Below, piece by piece: positions 44,111 to 55,743 of a stretch of 64,000 nucleotides of DNA. Both the position numbers and the translations under genes were made by a program. The notes under the pieces were generated by a model. That model was not told where the DNA came from and did no database searches. It saw only the letters and a list, made by a program, of their open reading frames with translations. Every line of letters starts with the position of its first letter. Position 1 is the stretch's first letter. Source of the DNA: Macrotis lagotis (taxonomy: Eukaryota > Chordata > Mammalia > Peramelemorphia > Peramelidae); NCBI RefSeq assembly GCF_037893015.1, contig NC_133666.1, positions 225,571,258-225,635,257 on the forward strand, given 5' to 3'.

Positions 44111-44976
44111 TTGCAAATATATTCTGGTCCTGAGGTATAAGAAAACCAGAATCATCGCATATTACTTGGCAAAAACTTTTCCTTTTAGATCTTGAAGAAC
44201 ATAAATTATATATACATTTGTAAACCAGGGGAGAAATATTTCCCTGTGGGTACTTTCCCCCTCCTTTTTTCTTTTTTAGTGAGTTGGAGTTATTCACCCC
44301 AGGCCTCCCATTGTCTACAACTCAACTCTCTCATCATGGAATGCTAAAGAATCAGAGTAGGAAAACAGAATTGCCATAGCTGCCTCTTTTCCCAGGACAC
44401 TTAATCTCTCACACACATTTTATTTTACTAGTCTGGTCTAAGATTTTAAAGGACAGGAAAAGAATATCTCATTCAGTGATTCTGTTAACAGTGGTTTGTT
44501 TGTAATAAATGTAGCAACTGTTACACCAGTTACTCTGTCTCACATCATCTCACATATGGGGCCCCCCAGAAAAGTTACTCAAAGGTCAAAGATAACTATT
44601 AAGTAGGTGTCCTTTCAAAGCATTGATACCTTGTAGATATGTATAATAAGTCTGATGAACTTTTACTAGTCAGACAACACAATCAGTTCAGAGAAAAGGC
44701 ACCTAATAAAGTAATATAGTAAGAAAAGTAGAAATAGAGCAATCCCTTCCATACCTAGGGCACATCTCCCACAAAAACATAGACCATCAGTGGAAAGAAT
44801 GTAATGGTAAGAATGTAATATATCGAAATCATATATGGGGTTGGGACCATTTATGGGAAGACCCACATGAATGAAGGGGCTTTTCACACCTTTAACAATG
44901 AAGGGTTGTTGATCTATGTGATCTCATTATAAGATGCTATTTTTTCCTGGATCAGCTCCCTCTAGTTTCGACTTTC

Positions 44977-44980
<4 letters not shown>
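44110..44980. other. Unassigned sequence
   Basis: No confident repeat or exon. Confidence 0.35.
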
Positions 44981-44981
<1 letters not shown>

Positions 44982-45038
<57 letters not shown>

Positions 45039-45133
45039 GTCTCTCTGTCTCTGTGTCTCTCTTTCTCTCCTTTTTCTTTTCTTATCTCTCTCTCTGTCTC
45101 TGTCTCTCTCTGACTTTGTCTCTCTTGTTTTCT

Positions 45134-45191
<58 letters not shown>
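44982..45191. repeat. Long (TC)n compound microsatellite
   Basis: About 210 bases of pyrimidine tract on the + strand: two nearly pure (CT)n blocks flank a diverged CTGT/TTTC-rich centre. The 101-codon open frame of R/E repeats on - is an artefact. Confidence 0.95.
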
Positions 45192-45196
<5 letters not shown>

Positions 45197-45685
45197 ATTG
45201 TTACTACCTACTGAAAAGTAAGCCTCTGTCATCCTAACTTTTTCTCTACTCTGGCTTCTGGACCCCTTATTGAGAGTGTCACACTGATAAGTATATGGTT
45301 ACTATTGGGCTTACTCCCTATTGTCTGTTTCTGGACTTTGTCTTTTGAAGGCTACTGTCTTGATCCATCTACTATAGAAAAAAGAGCCATGAAAAGGGCT
45401 CTGAGATACCACACTCAGTTAAGAAGGCATGTGTAACAAAAGTAGGGATGGACTGTGTGCCGCCAGATTAGAGCTAATCTCTTTTAAACAATTAATTTTA
45501 TCTTTCTAAATAACAAATATTTTGTTTTTAATTCCTCCTCTCTCTCCATTGAACAAAACCAAAGCATAGAGAAAAACAAGATTCTCTGTTCATTTGTAGT
45601 GAATATAATTCATGCTCTTCAGGAACCAAAAAGAAGACTTTTTTCCAAGTATCAGATATAATGATGTCTCCTAACAAATGTGCAA
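45192..45685. other. Unassigned sequence
   Basis: No confident feature. Confidence 0.35.
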
Positions 45686-45689
45686 TTTA

Positions 45690-46080
45690 GTCAACAATCT
45701 TTTATTAAATGCTTACTGTATGTTTGATACTAAGTTCTGTGAATGCAAATACAGGTAGAAAAAAGATAGTTCTGGTTCACAAGGAATTTATAATCTAATG
45801 GAAGAAAATCAGCTCATAAAAGGGAGTTGAAAAATGTCTAAGGGAGGAGATGGGGATATGGTAGAGAAAGCTCTGAGTGCACCCTAAGACATGGCTGGCC
45901 TGGGCACTGTCCCTAAATGGAGGAGTCATCCAATCAGATGGAAAGATGACAGGGGGAGAGATTATTTTCAGTGCGAGAATTCTAGGGCTAGAATGAATGG
46001 GGGTCTTAAGATGAGGAAGTTTCTGGGACATGGTAGAGAAAGTCTGGAGCATAGTCTGGACAGGTACAGTCAAGCAAAGT
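45690..46080 (-). mobile_element. L2-type 3' end, antisense
   Basis: TTTTATTAAATGCTTACTGT, AATGCAAATACAGGTAG, TTTATAATCTAATGGAAG and CAGCTCATAAAAGGGAG. The last resembles 16,090. The part after about 45,850 is assigned with less certainty. Confidence 0.6.
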
Positions 46081-46212
46081 AAGTTACTTCATTAGCCACA
46101 TCCAACATATATGTCTGATTCTGTGTTTTTAATTCCTCATCTCTAGCAGGAGACAGGGAGAATGCATTTTACACACACACAGACATAAGCACATATGCAC
46201 ATGTGTGTAATT

Positions 46213-46246
46213 TATATATATATATATATATTAACATATATATATG
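46213..46246. repeat. (TA)n tract
   Basis: TA run with a small interruption (TTAAC). Confidence 0.9.
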
Positions 46247-46458
46247 CAGAGAAAGGAATGGGGATAGAGAGAGAAGATGTAAAGGAAGGGAAAAAGAGGG
46301 ATAATGAGTACAGACAGAGTACCTAAAGATACAGGGATAGAGAGATAGGGGGATATAGAGAGATATATAAAAAGATAGGAGAAAATAGAGTAGGAAAGAT
46401 AGGGAATGAGAAACAGAGGAGAAAGAACCAGCACTATATATCTAGATCTAAATATTTG

Positions 46459-46507
46459 CATACATACATACATACATACATACATACATACATACATACA
46501 TACATAC
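46459..46507. repeat. (CATA)n microsatellite
   Basis: Twelve CATA units. Confidence 0.95.
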
Positions 46508-46509
46508 TT

Positions 46510-47575
46510 ATCTTCTGCCACTTTGGGTTCTAGTTCTGGTAGGGATGATAGCATAAAATAAACCAGCCCTATCTAGAACTTAATGCTGCATTGGAGTGAC
46601 CTGAAGTAATGTGGATACTTAGCTTTATGCTCAAAGAGGAAAAAAAAAAAGAGACTTTTTTTATCTCTTTTTGTAAATCTACAAGTCCTGGATAAAGGAT
46701 ACTTTGTACCTTTGGAAATTTGTATGAATCAGAAGAAAATTATAGAAGGATAAACACAGACCTGTGTAAAATTCCTTCTAGATCTTGCTGTTAATTGCTC
46801 TTTTCTTCTTGGGGAAAGAGGTCTCCTCTAAACAGGCTTCATTATTTTCATTTTTGAGGCATTGAGCTTTCATAAGTCATTGTTTATATCTGTTGATGGT
46901 ATAGCTTATAGAAGGCAGTTCTCAAAATAAGCTTATTATTAAGTACCTTCATATATTAGAGGCTCTGTAGAAATTAGGCTAAGAAAAGAATAATTTTTGC
47001 TTCTTATGAATTTATATTCTGAAAAGGAGGAATATAAACACAGACAGACATCCAATGAGGCATTTTTCCAAGAGGAGAAACAGACAAAATAAAAAAAAAA
47101 GCCATAATAGATCTCATCCATTATCATTAAATATAGATACATCATATAGAATGCATTTAATGTTATTTTTGATACTTGGCAGAACTTGAAATGGGGTGGT
47201 TTGACTGACTGATATAAGGAAACCATGCACAAATATCATTAGGGCAATGGAAGGAAGAACAGAAACTGAAAATATGACACAATTGGGCTTTTTGGGCAAT
47301 CAGTTATTAAAGTAGTTATTTTGTGATACATTCCCTTTATAACATAGCTTTCTGAATTCAAAATCTGTTCATTGAGACATAGCAAAGGAGTCTGCTCCTG
47401 ACCAGGACTCTAAAAGCCTTAAGTGGTATTAGTTTAGTGAGTATATAGGTGTGTTTGAGGAGGAACAGGGTAAGAGACATTAGAATGGAATTCTATTCTC
47501 TCATGGGTGCCTTAAACTATAGAGAACCAATTAAACGATAATGGGGCTACCTTTTTTCTGAACATACTCCTTCTA
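46510..47575. other. Unassigned sequence
   Basis: No recognisable gene or repeat family. Confidence 0.35.
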
Positions 47576-47695
47576 TTCAATTCAACAAACACTTATTAAA
47601 TCATTACAATAAGTATTAGGTATGGAAGATGAAACAAAGAAAAAAAGAAGTAATCCTTCAAAAAGCTTATATTCTTCGGGTGTTGGGAGCAAGTC
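47575..47695 (-). mobile_element. L2-type 3' end, antisense
   Basis: CAATTCAACAAACACTTATT and TCAAAAAGCTTATATTCTTC. Confidence 0.6.
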
Positions 47696-48130
47696 TATAG
47701 TTCCTTAGTCATTTCTAAGAGCTAATGGTAGGTACCCTGTTAGTTTAGATTTGCTATTGAGATGAAATGAGACTCTCATTGGTCATTCAATGATTAACAA
47801 AAGGATGTTTGCTTAGCTTGGACATAGAAAGGATGCTCAACAAGGAAATGATAGCACTTAACTTGGGTAGATGGGAAGAGTGCAGAGGATTGAGTGGTAG
47901 GGAGACCTCTGCCAAGTCTTGTGTGGGTCTTTTTATACCCCTCAGGTTACCTGGAATTTGCATCAATCTGGCCAAAGTCTATCTGGAAGCTGCCCGGTCA
48001 ATCAAGTCCCAACATCAGCATTATCTCCTTTAAAGTGGTAAAAGGGGGAGGGAGGCAGCAGACTACTCTAAACCATGGCAGATGACGGAGAGTGATGCTA
48101 TCACAACTGGTATGATAAATATTTGAGTTC
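47695..48130. other. Unassigned sequence
   Basis: Nothing recognised; overlapping open stretches of 60-75 codons on both strands lack any known similarity. Confidence 0.35.
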
Positions 48131-48325
48131 CAAAGAGACCTCAATCATAGCTTTAGATAAAAAAGGAAGCTTTGAGGTCATGTGTTTTAATGCTATCATT
48201 TTACATTTGAGGAAACTGAGGTCCCATGAAGTTAAATGACCCCAGGGTCTCACAGGAAATAAGCCTCAGAACTAGAATTTGAACTTGGGGCTTCCAATTT
48301 TAAAATCTTTCTATTTCACTCTGCT
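48130..48325 (-). mobile_element. MIR3-type SINE, antisense
   Basis: CATTTTACATTTGAGGAAAC, TGAGGTCCCATGAAGTTAAA and AATTTGAACTTGGGGCTTCC. Confidence 0.75.
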
Positions 48326-48754
48326 GTAAACTAAATATATGTATTTGCATATATGTATTCCCTTCTAGGATAATTAAGCACTCTTTAATGTTTGTTAAAC
48401 AAACAGGAATTTGGGTGGCATATTTAAAAGTTATGTGCAATACACAAAGATCATATTTCTGAATTTTCTCTCCTTTTTGAGATGATACAGTCTCACAATG
48501 TTTAGTCTTTGGTGTAATATCAACTGAGATAGAGCTAACTCTGACATACCTGATGCACATCTTGTTACCTCTAGGAGATGTTACCTCTGTACTTAACCTC
48601 TACAATTCAAATTCCAGGTATCATAAAATCACATTATTTGTCAAGTTAAAAAACTGGGTCAGAAAATGGACTATAAAGTTAGCTGAATTTTCTTTCTCTG
48701 ATATTCTTATTGAAAAAGCAAAACATTTAATAAAATTGAGTTAACTTTATTTAT

Positions 48755-48975
48755 ACAGTATGTTCCAGACACTGTTAAGTACTTTACAATTATTATCTCA
48801 GTTGCTCTTTACCCAATCTTGGAAGGTAAGTGCTATTATTAAACTGACTTTAATAGATGAAAAAACTGAGGCAGACGGAGGTTTGTGACTTATAACTCAC
48901 AGAGTTAGCAAAGATGTGAAATTTGAATTGAACTCAGGTCTTCTTAACTCCAGGCCCAGCACCCCTACAGACTAA
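48755..48975 (-). mobile_element. MIR SINE, antisense
   Basis: ACTGTTAAGTACTTTACAAT, TATTATCTCAGTTGCTC, GATGAAAAAACTGAGGCAGA and TGAACTCAGGTCTTCTTAAC. Confidence 0.82.
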
Positions 48976-49144
48976 TTGCTAGTCTTTTGAGAAGTAATAG
49001 TTGGTCAGTTATATACCATTTAGAATAAACCTGTATTTACAAGAAAAAAAAGGTTTTGATTTAATTCTCTCATTAATTACATATCATAATAAATGTAATC
49101 TCATTTTCCATTCTACTTCTGAAATATTTTTGGAAGACTGGTGA

Positions 49145-49290
49145 ATGCAGGTATCGCTCTTTAATATCTATATTACCCTGGACAAGTTATTAACATCTTG
49201 GAGACTCTTTTTTAGATTACAAAATGGGAGGATTGAATTAAAGGACTTCTAAGATCCCTTTTAATTTCTAAATCTATGATCCTAGTTGAA
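49145..49290 (+). mobile_element. MIR3-type SINE
   Basis: ACCCTGGACAAGTTATTAAC, TACAAAATGGGAGGATTG and TTTCTAAATCTATGATCC. Confidence 0.75.
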
Positions 49291-49418
49291 AAAAAAATTA
49301 TGAGCCTAGTTCATTTTATTCTGCAAACAGTATGTACAAAGTAGTGTTAGACAATGAGAATAGAATAGTTATCAATTCTGGCCCTCAAGAAACTTACTTT
49401 CTAGAAGTTGTGTGGGGT

Positions 49419-49424
<6 letters not shown>

Positions 49425-49505
<81 letters not shown>
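49425..49505. repeat. (TG)n(GA)n compound microsatellite
   Basis: About 50 bases of TG directly joined to about 31 bases of GA. Confidence 0.95.
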
Positions 49506-49508
<3 letters not shown>

Positions 49509-49904
49509 GTTCATAGACATATAGAAATAAGATCATTTAAGAAAAGAGAAAGCACTGACAATTAGAGAAATCAGAAAATGCTTCCCCCACACTAGGTGCC
49601 AAATGAATGGAACCTTAAAATGAAGGAAACTAGGAATTCACAAAAATATGGTGATTTATATGAACAGGAGGATAACCTATGCAAAGGAATGGGAATAGTA
49701 GATTGGATACCAAAGTCAGAGGACAACAAGTATTGGAGTTTGATTGGTTTGTGATGAAAAGTAATGTGAAATAAAATTCAGAAAAAATAGACTATCACCA
49801 TATAAAAATGGAAGGCTTTCAATGAAAAACTGAAGTTTATATTTTATCTTTGAAGATACAGGGAAATTTTTGAGTATGACAGCATCTTGATCAGATTAGT
49901 ATTA

Positions 49905-50150
49905 TACTGGATAAAGTATTAGAACTTGAGTTAAGGAAATCCAATTTCAAATCTTGCCTCAGACGCTTATAAACTTTGAGATCCTGGGCAAGTTATTTGA
50001 CTTCTCTAGGCCTCAGTTTCCTCATCTCTATAAAGATTATAATAATATTACCTACCTCCTAGGATTATTGTGGGGATAGAGAGATACTATATGTAAAGTT
50101 CTTTCAAAATCTCAAAGTGCTATAAATGTTAGCCATTATTAGGCTATATG
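49905..50150 (+). mobile_element. MIR SINE inserted in L2
   Basis: Nearly full-length MIR: CTTGAGTTAAGGAAATCC, CCTGGGCAAGTTATTTGAC, TAGGCCTCAGTTTCCTCATC, TACCTCCTAGGATTATTGTG and CAAAGTGCTATAAATGTTAG. The flanking sequence is continuous antisense L2. Confidence 0.87.
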
Positions 50151-50364
50151 AAAGTTACTTTGGCAGATTTTTGAAGGATTTCTGGCTGGAAGCTGGCTCA
50201 CTAATTAGAAAAGTAATGTTTTAGTTCAAGTGAGAGATGATTCAAGTCTGGATAAGAGTGATAACTAGTGAGTGGAGCCAAGGGAAGGGATTTGAGAGAT
50301 ATTGCTGAGGGAGAATTGATGAGACAAGACAACTGACTAAACTAGCTATGGATATTGATTTTGT

Positions 50365-50925
50365 GGCCAAATACTCATGACCATCATATTTGTCAAAAAC
50401 AAAAATACTGATCCCTCAGCTATCTAGAACTCTCAGGGAATGAACTATTCTGGTTGAACTTTGTAATCTAATAAGCACAATATAAATGTTAGTTACTGAT
50501 TACATGGACCCTTATTGTGACTTTTTTTGAGTTTTTATATTGCTTTTTATGTTTTGCTTCTTTTCTTATTCTTCAATCTTGATGATGTCAACATGTTGTT
50601 TGATTTAGCTATAATTCCCCTTTCTTTTCTACTTCCACTCCTTTTAGAGTTTGCTTTGTGCTGGCTCAGCAGATAACCTGCTGAACTATATATAAAATAA
50701 AAGAAAATAGCCTGAGTGATGGTCATAAAAGGGTCTCCTTTGAATTAGATCTAAAGCAGGGATTTTTTTGATAACTTCCTCTATTGGTTGCTAAGAAGCT
50801 AATTTTTGCTCCCATTTTGGTTCTTGACTATTCTCTAAAAATGAGAGTTTGGATATATCTGAGTTCCAGATATATGAGGAGTCTCTTCATCAAGGTTTTC
50901 TACTTCCCTTTGTTTATTATTGTTC
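50365..50925. other. Unassigned sequence
   Basis: No confident feature. Confidence 0.35.
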
Positions 50926-51240
50926 CTTAACCGTAGAATCTTGCTTTACCTTACTGCAGAGGATAGGGACAAGTTTATTTTTCTATTTGTTTTTTTTAAA
51001 TTTTTTTTAGGGTTTTTTTTTGCAAGGCAAATGGGATTAAGTGGCTTGCCCAAGGCCACACAGCTAGGTAATTATTAAGTGTCTGAGGCTGGATTTGAAC
51101 TCAGGTACTCCTGACTCCAGGGCCAGTGCTCTATCCACTGTGCCACCTAGCCACCCCTTATTTTTCTATTTGTATCCTTCGTGCTTAGCACAATGTTTTG
51201 CACATATTAAGAAATTAGTAAATGCTTCTTTCATTTGATA
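50925..51240 (+). mobile_element. L2 3' end split by a SINE
   Basis: CCGTAGAATCTTGCTTTACC and GCAGAGGATAGGGAC precede the SINE; TGCTTAGCACAATGTTTTGC and TAGTAAATGCTTC follow it. Together they form one L2 3' end. Confidence 0.72.
50991..51157 (-). mobile_element. WSINE1-like SINE, antisense
   Basis: TTTTTGCAAGGCAAATGGG, AAGTGGCTTGCCCAAGGCC and the reversed head CTATCCACTGTGCCACCTAG. Flanked by the exact 16-bp target-site duplication TTATTTTTCTATTTGT at 50,975-50,990 and 51,158-51,173. Confidence 0.95.
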
Positions 51241-52040
51241 TTATTTTAATTAGAATTCTATATCAATTCTGATCAGTTCTTGGAATCCAATCTGCCCTTT
51301 CTAGTATTCCTCTACAACTGAATCAAACTCTTGACATTCTGTGCAGACAAAAAGAAAGAGAGAAAGTGTCTCTTGAGAAAAGAAATGATCTTACCCTAGG
51401 AAACAACCAAAGAAGAACAGTACATTCTGGAAATATGTCAACATTGCCTTGGGGAAGAAAAAAGAAAACAGCTAATAATAAAAATAGCAAGACAACTCTA
51501 ATTATTTAATTACAAAACTCAGAGTCATACTTTAACTACATTATTCCAAGTAACTATCAAGATAGCAGCAATTATTTAACCACAATGTCCAGAATCCTGT
51601 CATTGTATTATTTCTGCAGTGTTGGAAGTTTACAAGGTGCCATATAATAGATAAAGGAATGAAAAAGTAAATAAGACTTGCTTCCCTTAATGAATTTGAA
51701 GGACAATTCCTATAATTTGAGAGAGAAAATACAGATGGAAGTAATTAGAAGAAACAACTTGACTACATTGTGGTCAATTCTTGATTATCATTTGATGCTA
51801 ACAGTGAGCTTTTATTTGGTCAATTCTCCCAGGAACTTTCTGCAACTACTATTATGAGGAGAAATCTTGAAGAAAGAAGAAAACACAGGAACAAGGAATA
51901 TTTAGTGGGAGCCTACAGTGACAGAGGAGAATCAAAGTTTTGATTAGATATAGTCCCTACCTGGCCACAAAGAACTTTAAATTTAAGGGGGGAAATAAGA
52001 CTCTAAAAACAGAATTGTGATACCTGAGATCATGTGGTAA
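51240..52040. other. Unassigned sequence
   Basis: No confident feature. Confidence 0.35.
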
Positions 52041-52044
52041 ATTA

Positions 52045-52300
52045 TTTTATTGTTGTTCAATCATGTTTGATTCTACATAATCCCATTCAGGCTTTTCTTG
52101 ACAAAGATACTAGAGAAATTTATCAGTTTCTTTTCCAGCTCATTTTACAGATGAGGAAACTGAGGCAAGCAGTGTTAAGCCACTTGCCCAGGCTCACAAA
52201 GCTAGTAAGTATTTGAGGTCAGATCTGAACTCAGGAAGACAAGTCTTCCTGACTCTATGACCAGTGGGCTATCCACTATGCCAACTGGCTACCTGAATAT
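52045..52300 (-). mobile_element. Mar1-like SINE with AATGGCAAACC body, antisense
   Basis: ATTGTTGTTCAATCATG, GGCTTTTCTTGACAAAGATA, AGCTCATTTTACAGATGAGG, CAAAGCTAGTAAGTATTTGA and a reversed head CTATCCACTATGCCAACTGG. Confidence 0.88.
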
Positions 52301-52684
52301 ATGATAAATAGGAAACAGTTAAAAGAGAGAAGAATTAAGATGGGAAAAGACGTGAATCCAAGTGTTCCTGACACCAAGACTAACTCTCTCCTCTATCCAT
52401 CATATCTCCATTGCCTCTTCTATACTCATAACTAGAGACACTAATCACCATGTAAAATACTGCTTCTATGAAAAATAATCATTCAAAGTTCCAACATTAT
52501 ACTTTACCCTCCACTCCCTCATTCTCTGTTCTTATAGGTAGAGTAGATAATAATGTTTTTTTTTTGCCCATCCTCTATGCTGGCCAAGTCATAAGAACTT
52601 CTTGTTCAAGCTACTAGTGGAGTGTGTGTGGGAATAGGTTAGTGATTGGAATGGGAAAGGAAGAAAGACAGACTGGGGTGACAC

Positions 52685-52805
52685 TGCAACTGCATCTGGA
52701 ATCAGAGAACCTCTTTTCACATCCTAGCTCTACTGCTTATTGCCTGTGAAGCTATTGGCCAATCATGTAAACATTCTGCTTCAGTTTCCTTGTCAACTCG
52801 ATGTT
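52685..52805 (+). mobile_element. MIR-type SINE fragment
   Basis: ATCCTAGCTCTACTGCTTAT, TTGGCCAATCATGTAAAC and GCTTCAGTTTCCTTGTCAAC. An L2-type antisense 3' end (GTTTATTGAGTATCTGCTAT) follows to about 52,950. Confidence 0.65.
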
Positions 52806-53042
52806 TATTGAGTATCTGCTATGTTCGAGAAACTGAACTGTTAAGTAAGGGTACTGAACAAGATCCTATTTAATCTAATAAGCATTTATTAAATATTATG
52901 TACAAGATATTATTCTAGCTCCTGAAAATACAGAGACAAAATGAGGAACAATTCTCATTCCTCAGATTGCCCTCTTAGCCCTCATGAGAACAGTAAGAAA
53001 TATGTTGGAAATAAGGAAATCTTCTGTAGGCTAACTAGTTAG

Positions 53043-53300
53043 AAATTTGTTGTTTGTTGTTCAGTTGTTTTCAGTCATGTCTGACTTTTCGTGACCCCGT
53101 TTAGGATTTTTGTTGGCAAAGATACTGAGTAGTTTGCCATTTCCTTTCATTTTACAGTAGAGGAAACTGAAGCAAAATAGCATTAAATGACTTGCCTAGA
53201 GACATATAAGTTAGTATCTGAAGTCAGATTTGAACTCAGAAAAATGAATCTTTCTTACTTCAGGCCCTGTACCCTTTCCATTTTGCCACCTAGCTGCTAG
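53043..53300 (-). mobile_element. Mar1-like SINE with AATGGCAAACC body, antisense
   Basis: TTGTTGTTCAGTTGTTTTCA, GTCATGTCTGACTTTTCGTG, GGCAAAGATACTGAGTAG, TTTGCCATTTCCTTTC and the reversed head TTTTGCCACCTAGCTGC. Confidence 0.9.
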
Positions 53301-54385
53301 TGCAAGAGAAGAACAATAAACAGCATTCTTCATTAATACGTGCTTAATGTTTATTGGAAATATAAATGAAAAAGTGGGTGACTGAATATTGATTCAGGCC
53401 AGATTGCAGATGTGGGAAAAAACATAAGTAGAGAGAGTTTTTCTGTCTTTTTTTCTTTCTCATCACCATTCTTCCCACCTTCTCAGACTGACCCTTCAGA
53501 TTTGTGTTTCATTTGCATTTAACCTGAAATCTCCTAGTGTGATAAGGAGGGTTGGAAGATGAGTTCCTGTGGGAACTGGGTCAGTGGGTTGAGATGCTTC
53601 TTTGGGAGTATTTGTAGTATTTTTTAAAAACTTGAAAGAGAACTATATTTTTTCCAAAGACTTTTCCTCTAATCTACTGTATAATGATTTTGGTTATTTT
53701 ATTTTTAATATAGTTAATTAAGCTTACTGTTTTATGAATTTTGAACCATCCTTGCATCTCTGATGTAAATCAAACTTGTTCATAGTGAATATTTATTTAT
53801 GTTGTTATAGTAATTATGATGTCATTATTGGACTTTTTATCAATATTCATGAGTGACAGTTGATTGTAATTTTCTTATTCTCTTTTATTATCCATTGGTT
53901 TATATAACCATATTTGCCTTATTAAAGGACTTTGTGAATACTTTTTCACTCCCAATAATGTGTTTATCACTTATATAGCTTGATCTTTAAATGTTTAATT
54001 GAATTCACTTATAAATTTTGCTAGATAGGATTTTTTCTTTGTTAATCCCTTTATGTCTTATTCAATTTTCTTATCTAAGAATGGGTTGTTTTAAGATCAT
54101 TATTTATGATTTTTTCAATTATGGCATTATAATATTTTGTAGTTAATCATTTATTTTTTCAATGAAAAATTGTATTAGTATATCAGAATAATTTTTTCTT
54201 TCCCTATATTGTGATTTTACTTTAAGGTTTTTTTATGTTAATAATTTGATTTTCCTATCTCTTTTCTTTATCAGTGTACTTGATAGTATATTGATTTTGT
54301 TAGTCTTTTCAGAGAATCAAAATTGAATTGATCATTCCTGTTGGTTATCTTCATTTCCATATTTTTCTTCTAATTTTCAAGATTT

Positions 54386-54533
54386 TTTGTTTTAGGTTTT
54401 TGCAAGGCAAATGAGGTTGAGTGGCTTGCCCAAGGCCACACAGATAGGTAATTAAATGACTGAGGCCAGATTTGAACTCAGGAACTCCTGACTCCAGGGC
54501 TGGTGCTCTATCCACTGCGCCACCTAGCCACCC
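54386..54533 (-). mobile_element. WSINE1-like SINE, antisense
   Basis: GGTTTTTGCAAGGCAAATG, GGCTTGCCCAAGGCCACACA and CTATCCACTGCGCCACCTAG. CAAGATTT flanks it at 54,378-54,385 and 54,534-54,541. Confidence 0.93.
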
Positions 54534-54650
54534 CAAGATTTCTTTTTTTTGTGTGTATTTCATTTAGGTTTAACTGGATGATTTCTTTGTTTTTTAAAAA
54601 GATTCAAAATCTCAAATGATTAATATTCTTTTCCTGTTGTTTAATGTGTG

Positions 54651-54783
54651 TGTTTTTTAAAAAAAATTATTTTTATTTAAGGCAATGGAGTTAACTGACT
54701 TGCCCAAGGTCACATAGCTAGGCAATTATTAAGTGCCTGAGGCTGGATTTGAACTTAGATCTTCCTGACTCCCGGGCCAGTGC
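54651..54783 (-). mobile_element. WSINE1-like SINE, truncated, antisense
   Basis: AAGGCAATGGAGTTAACTGA, ACATAGCTAGGCAATTATTA, GGATTTGAACTTAGATC and ending at GGGCCAGTGC. The tRNA head is missing (5' truncation). TAATGTGTG flanks it at 54,642-54,650 and 54,784-54,792. Confidence 0.9.
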
Positions 54784-55719
54784 TAATGTGTGCTATTAAA
54801 GCTGTATTTTTTTTCTCTGACACATCTTTTTCAGGTGCATCACCAAATTTTGGCATGTTGTCTCATTGTTGTTCTTCACGCAGTTGTTAGTCCCAAGATT
54901 TGTTTTTTAATTCAAACATTATTCAGGATGTTATTGCTCTGCATAACATTATTGTAATTGTACAATAGTTTGCAAATGCTAATATGTCTTCCTTTTTTAT
55001 AAATATAATTGATCTGTGTCCTATTATTTTCTTTAATAATCTGATAAGTTTTATATTTTCATATTTTGTTCTGCTTTTTGCTTATTTATATTTTTTAGTT
55101 ATCTAGAAAGAAACATTAATTCTCGTCCAACTATTAGGTTTATCTGTATTTAAAACTTTTTGAATTTATTTGTAAATTTGGTTGTAATATCATTGATCGC
55201 ATATATATATTTCATGATATCATCTTATTATCTATCATTATAAGACTAATATTCCCTTATATATTTTTCCTTATATATTTTTCTTGACATTGTGAATTTC
55301 AATTTTTTGTCTTATATTATGATTATAACTCCCAATGCATAGTGAATTTTTTTTCTCTTATTTTCATTCTTTGTTTCTTTATTTTTTAGACATGCTTGTC
55401 CTATAGAACAAATTGTGCTTTTTGTTTGTTTTCTTATGTATTCTGACACTTTTATTTTGCTCTATTATTTAATAATTCTAATTTGACATTATGATTGTTA
55501 GACTTGTGTTTTCTTCCATATACCATATTCTTTATATTCATCGCATTTTCCTTGCAATTGATTTTGCTTACACTAATTTGTTGACAGTTTTTTCCTACAA
55601 GTTTCCTATCAACTTCATATACGTAAGCTATTCCAAATTTTTTGAATTTACATAAGTTGTTTTCCTTCCTTCTTTTAGATGTATACACATATATGTATAT
55701 GTTCATTTATATACGTGTA

Positions 55720-55743
55720 CATATCCATATCGATATGGATATG
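55720..55743. repeat. Perfect 24-bp palindrome
   Basis: The half CATATCCATATC is followed immediately by its exact reverse complement, with no spacer. It lies in a TA/GT-rich stretch. Confidence 0.9.

Larger units (their letters stand above)
49305..50365 (-). mobile_element. L2 fragment, antisense, split by microsatellite and MIR
   Basis: The 3' end (GGCCCTCAAGAAACTTACTT) is followed by CAGAAAATGCTTCCCCCAC, ACAGGAGGATAACCTATGC, TGACAGCATCTTGATCAGAT, and after the MIR by GTTACTTTGGCAGATTTTTG and GGATTTGAGAGATATTGC, all in antisense L2 order. Confidence 0.8.
53640..55600 (-). mobile_element. L1 ORF2 fragment, antisense, AT-rich and diverged
   Basis: Antisense passages from the middle of ORF2: CCATCCTTGCATCTCTGATG, ATCAAAATTGAATTGATCAT, CACCAAATTTTGGCATGTTG and TGTCTCATTGTTGTTC. 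The frame is destroyed. Two antisense WSINE1-like SINEs sit in it. The right edge before the ORF1-only element is uncertain. Confidence 0.72.

Noticed and set aside
44927..45232. 101-codon frame of Arg/Glu repeats
   Set aside because: Direct translation of the (CT)n/(GA)n tract.
46459..46507. Regularly spaced short repeats that might suggest an array of direct repeats
   Set aside because: A plain (CATA)n microsatellite; there are no unique spacers, so not CRISPR-like.
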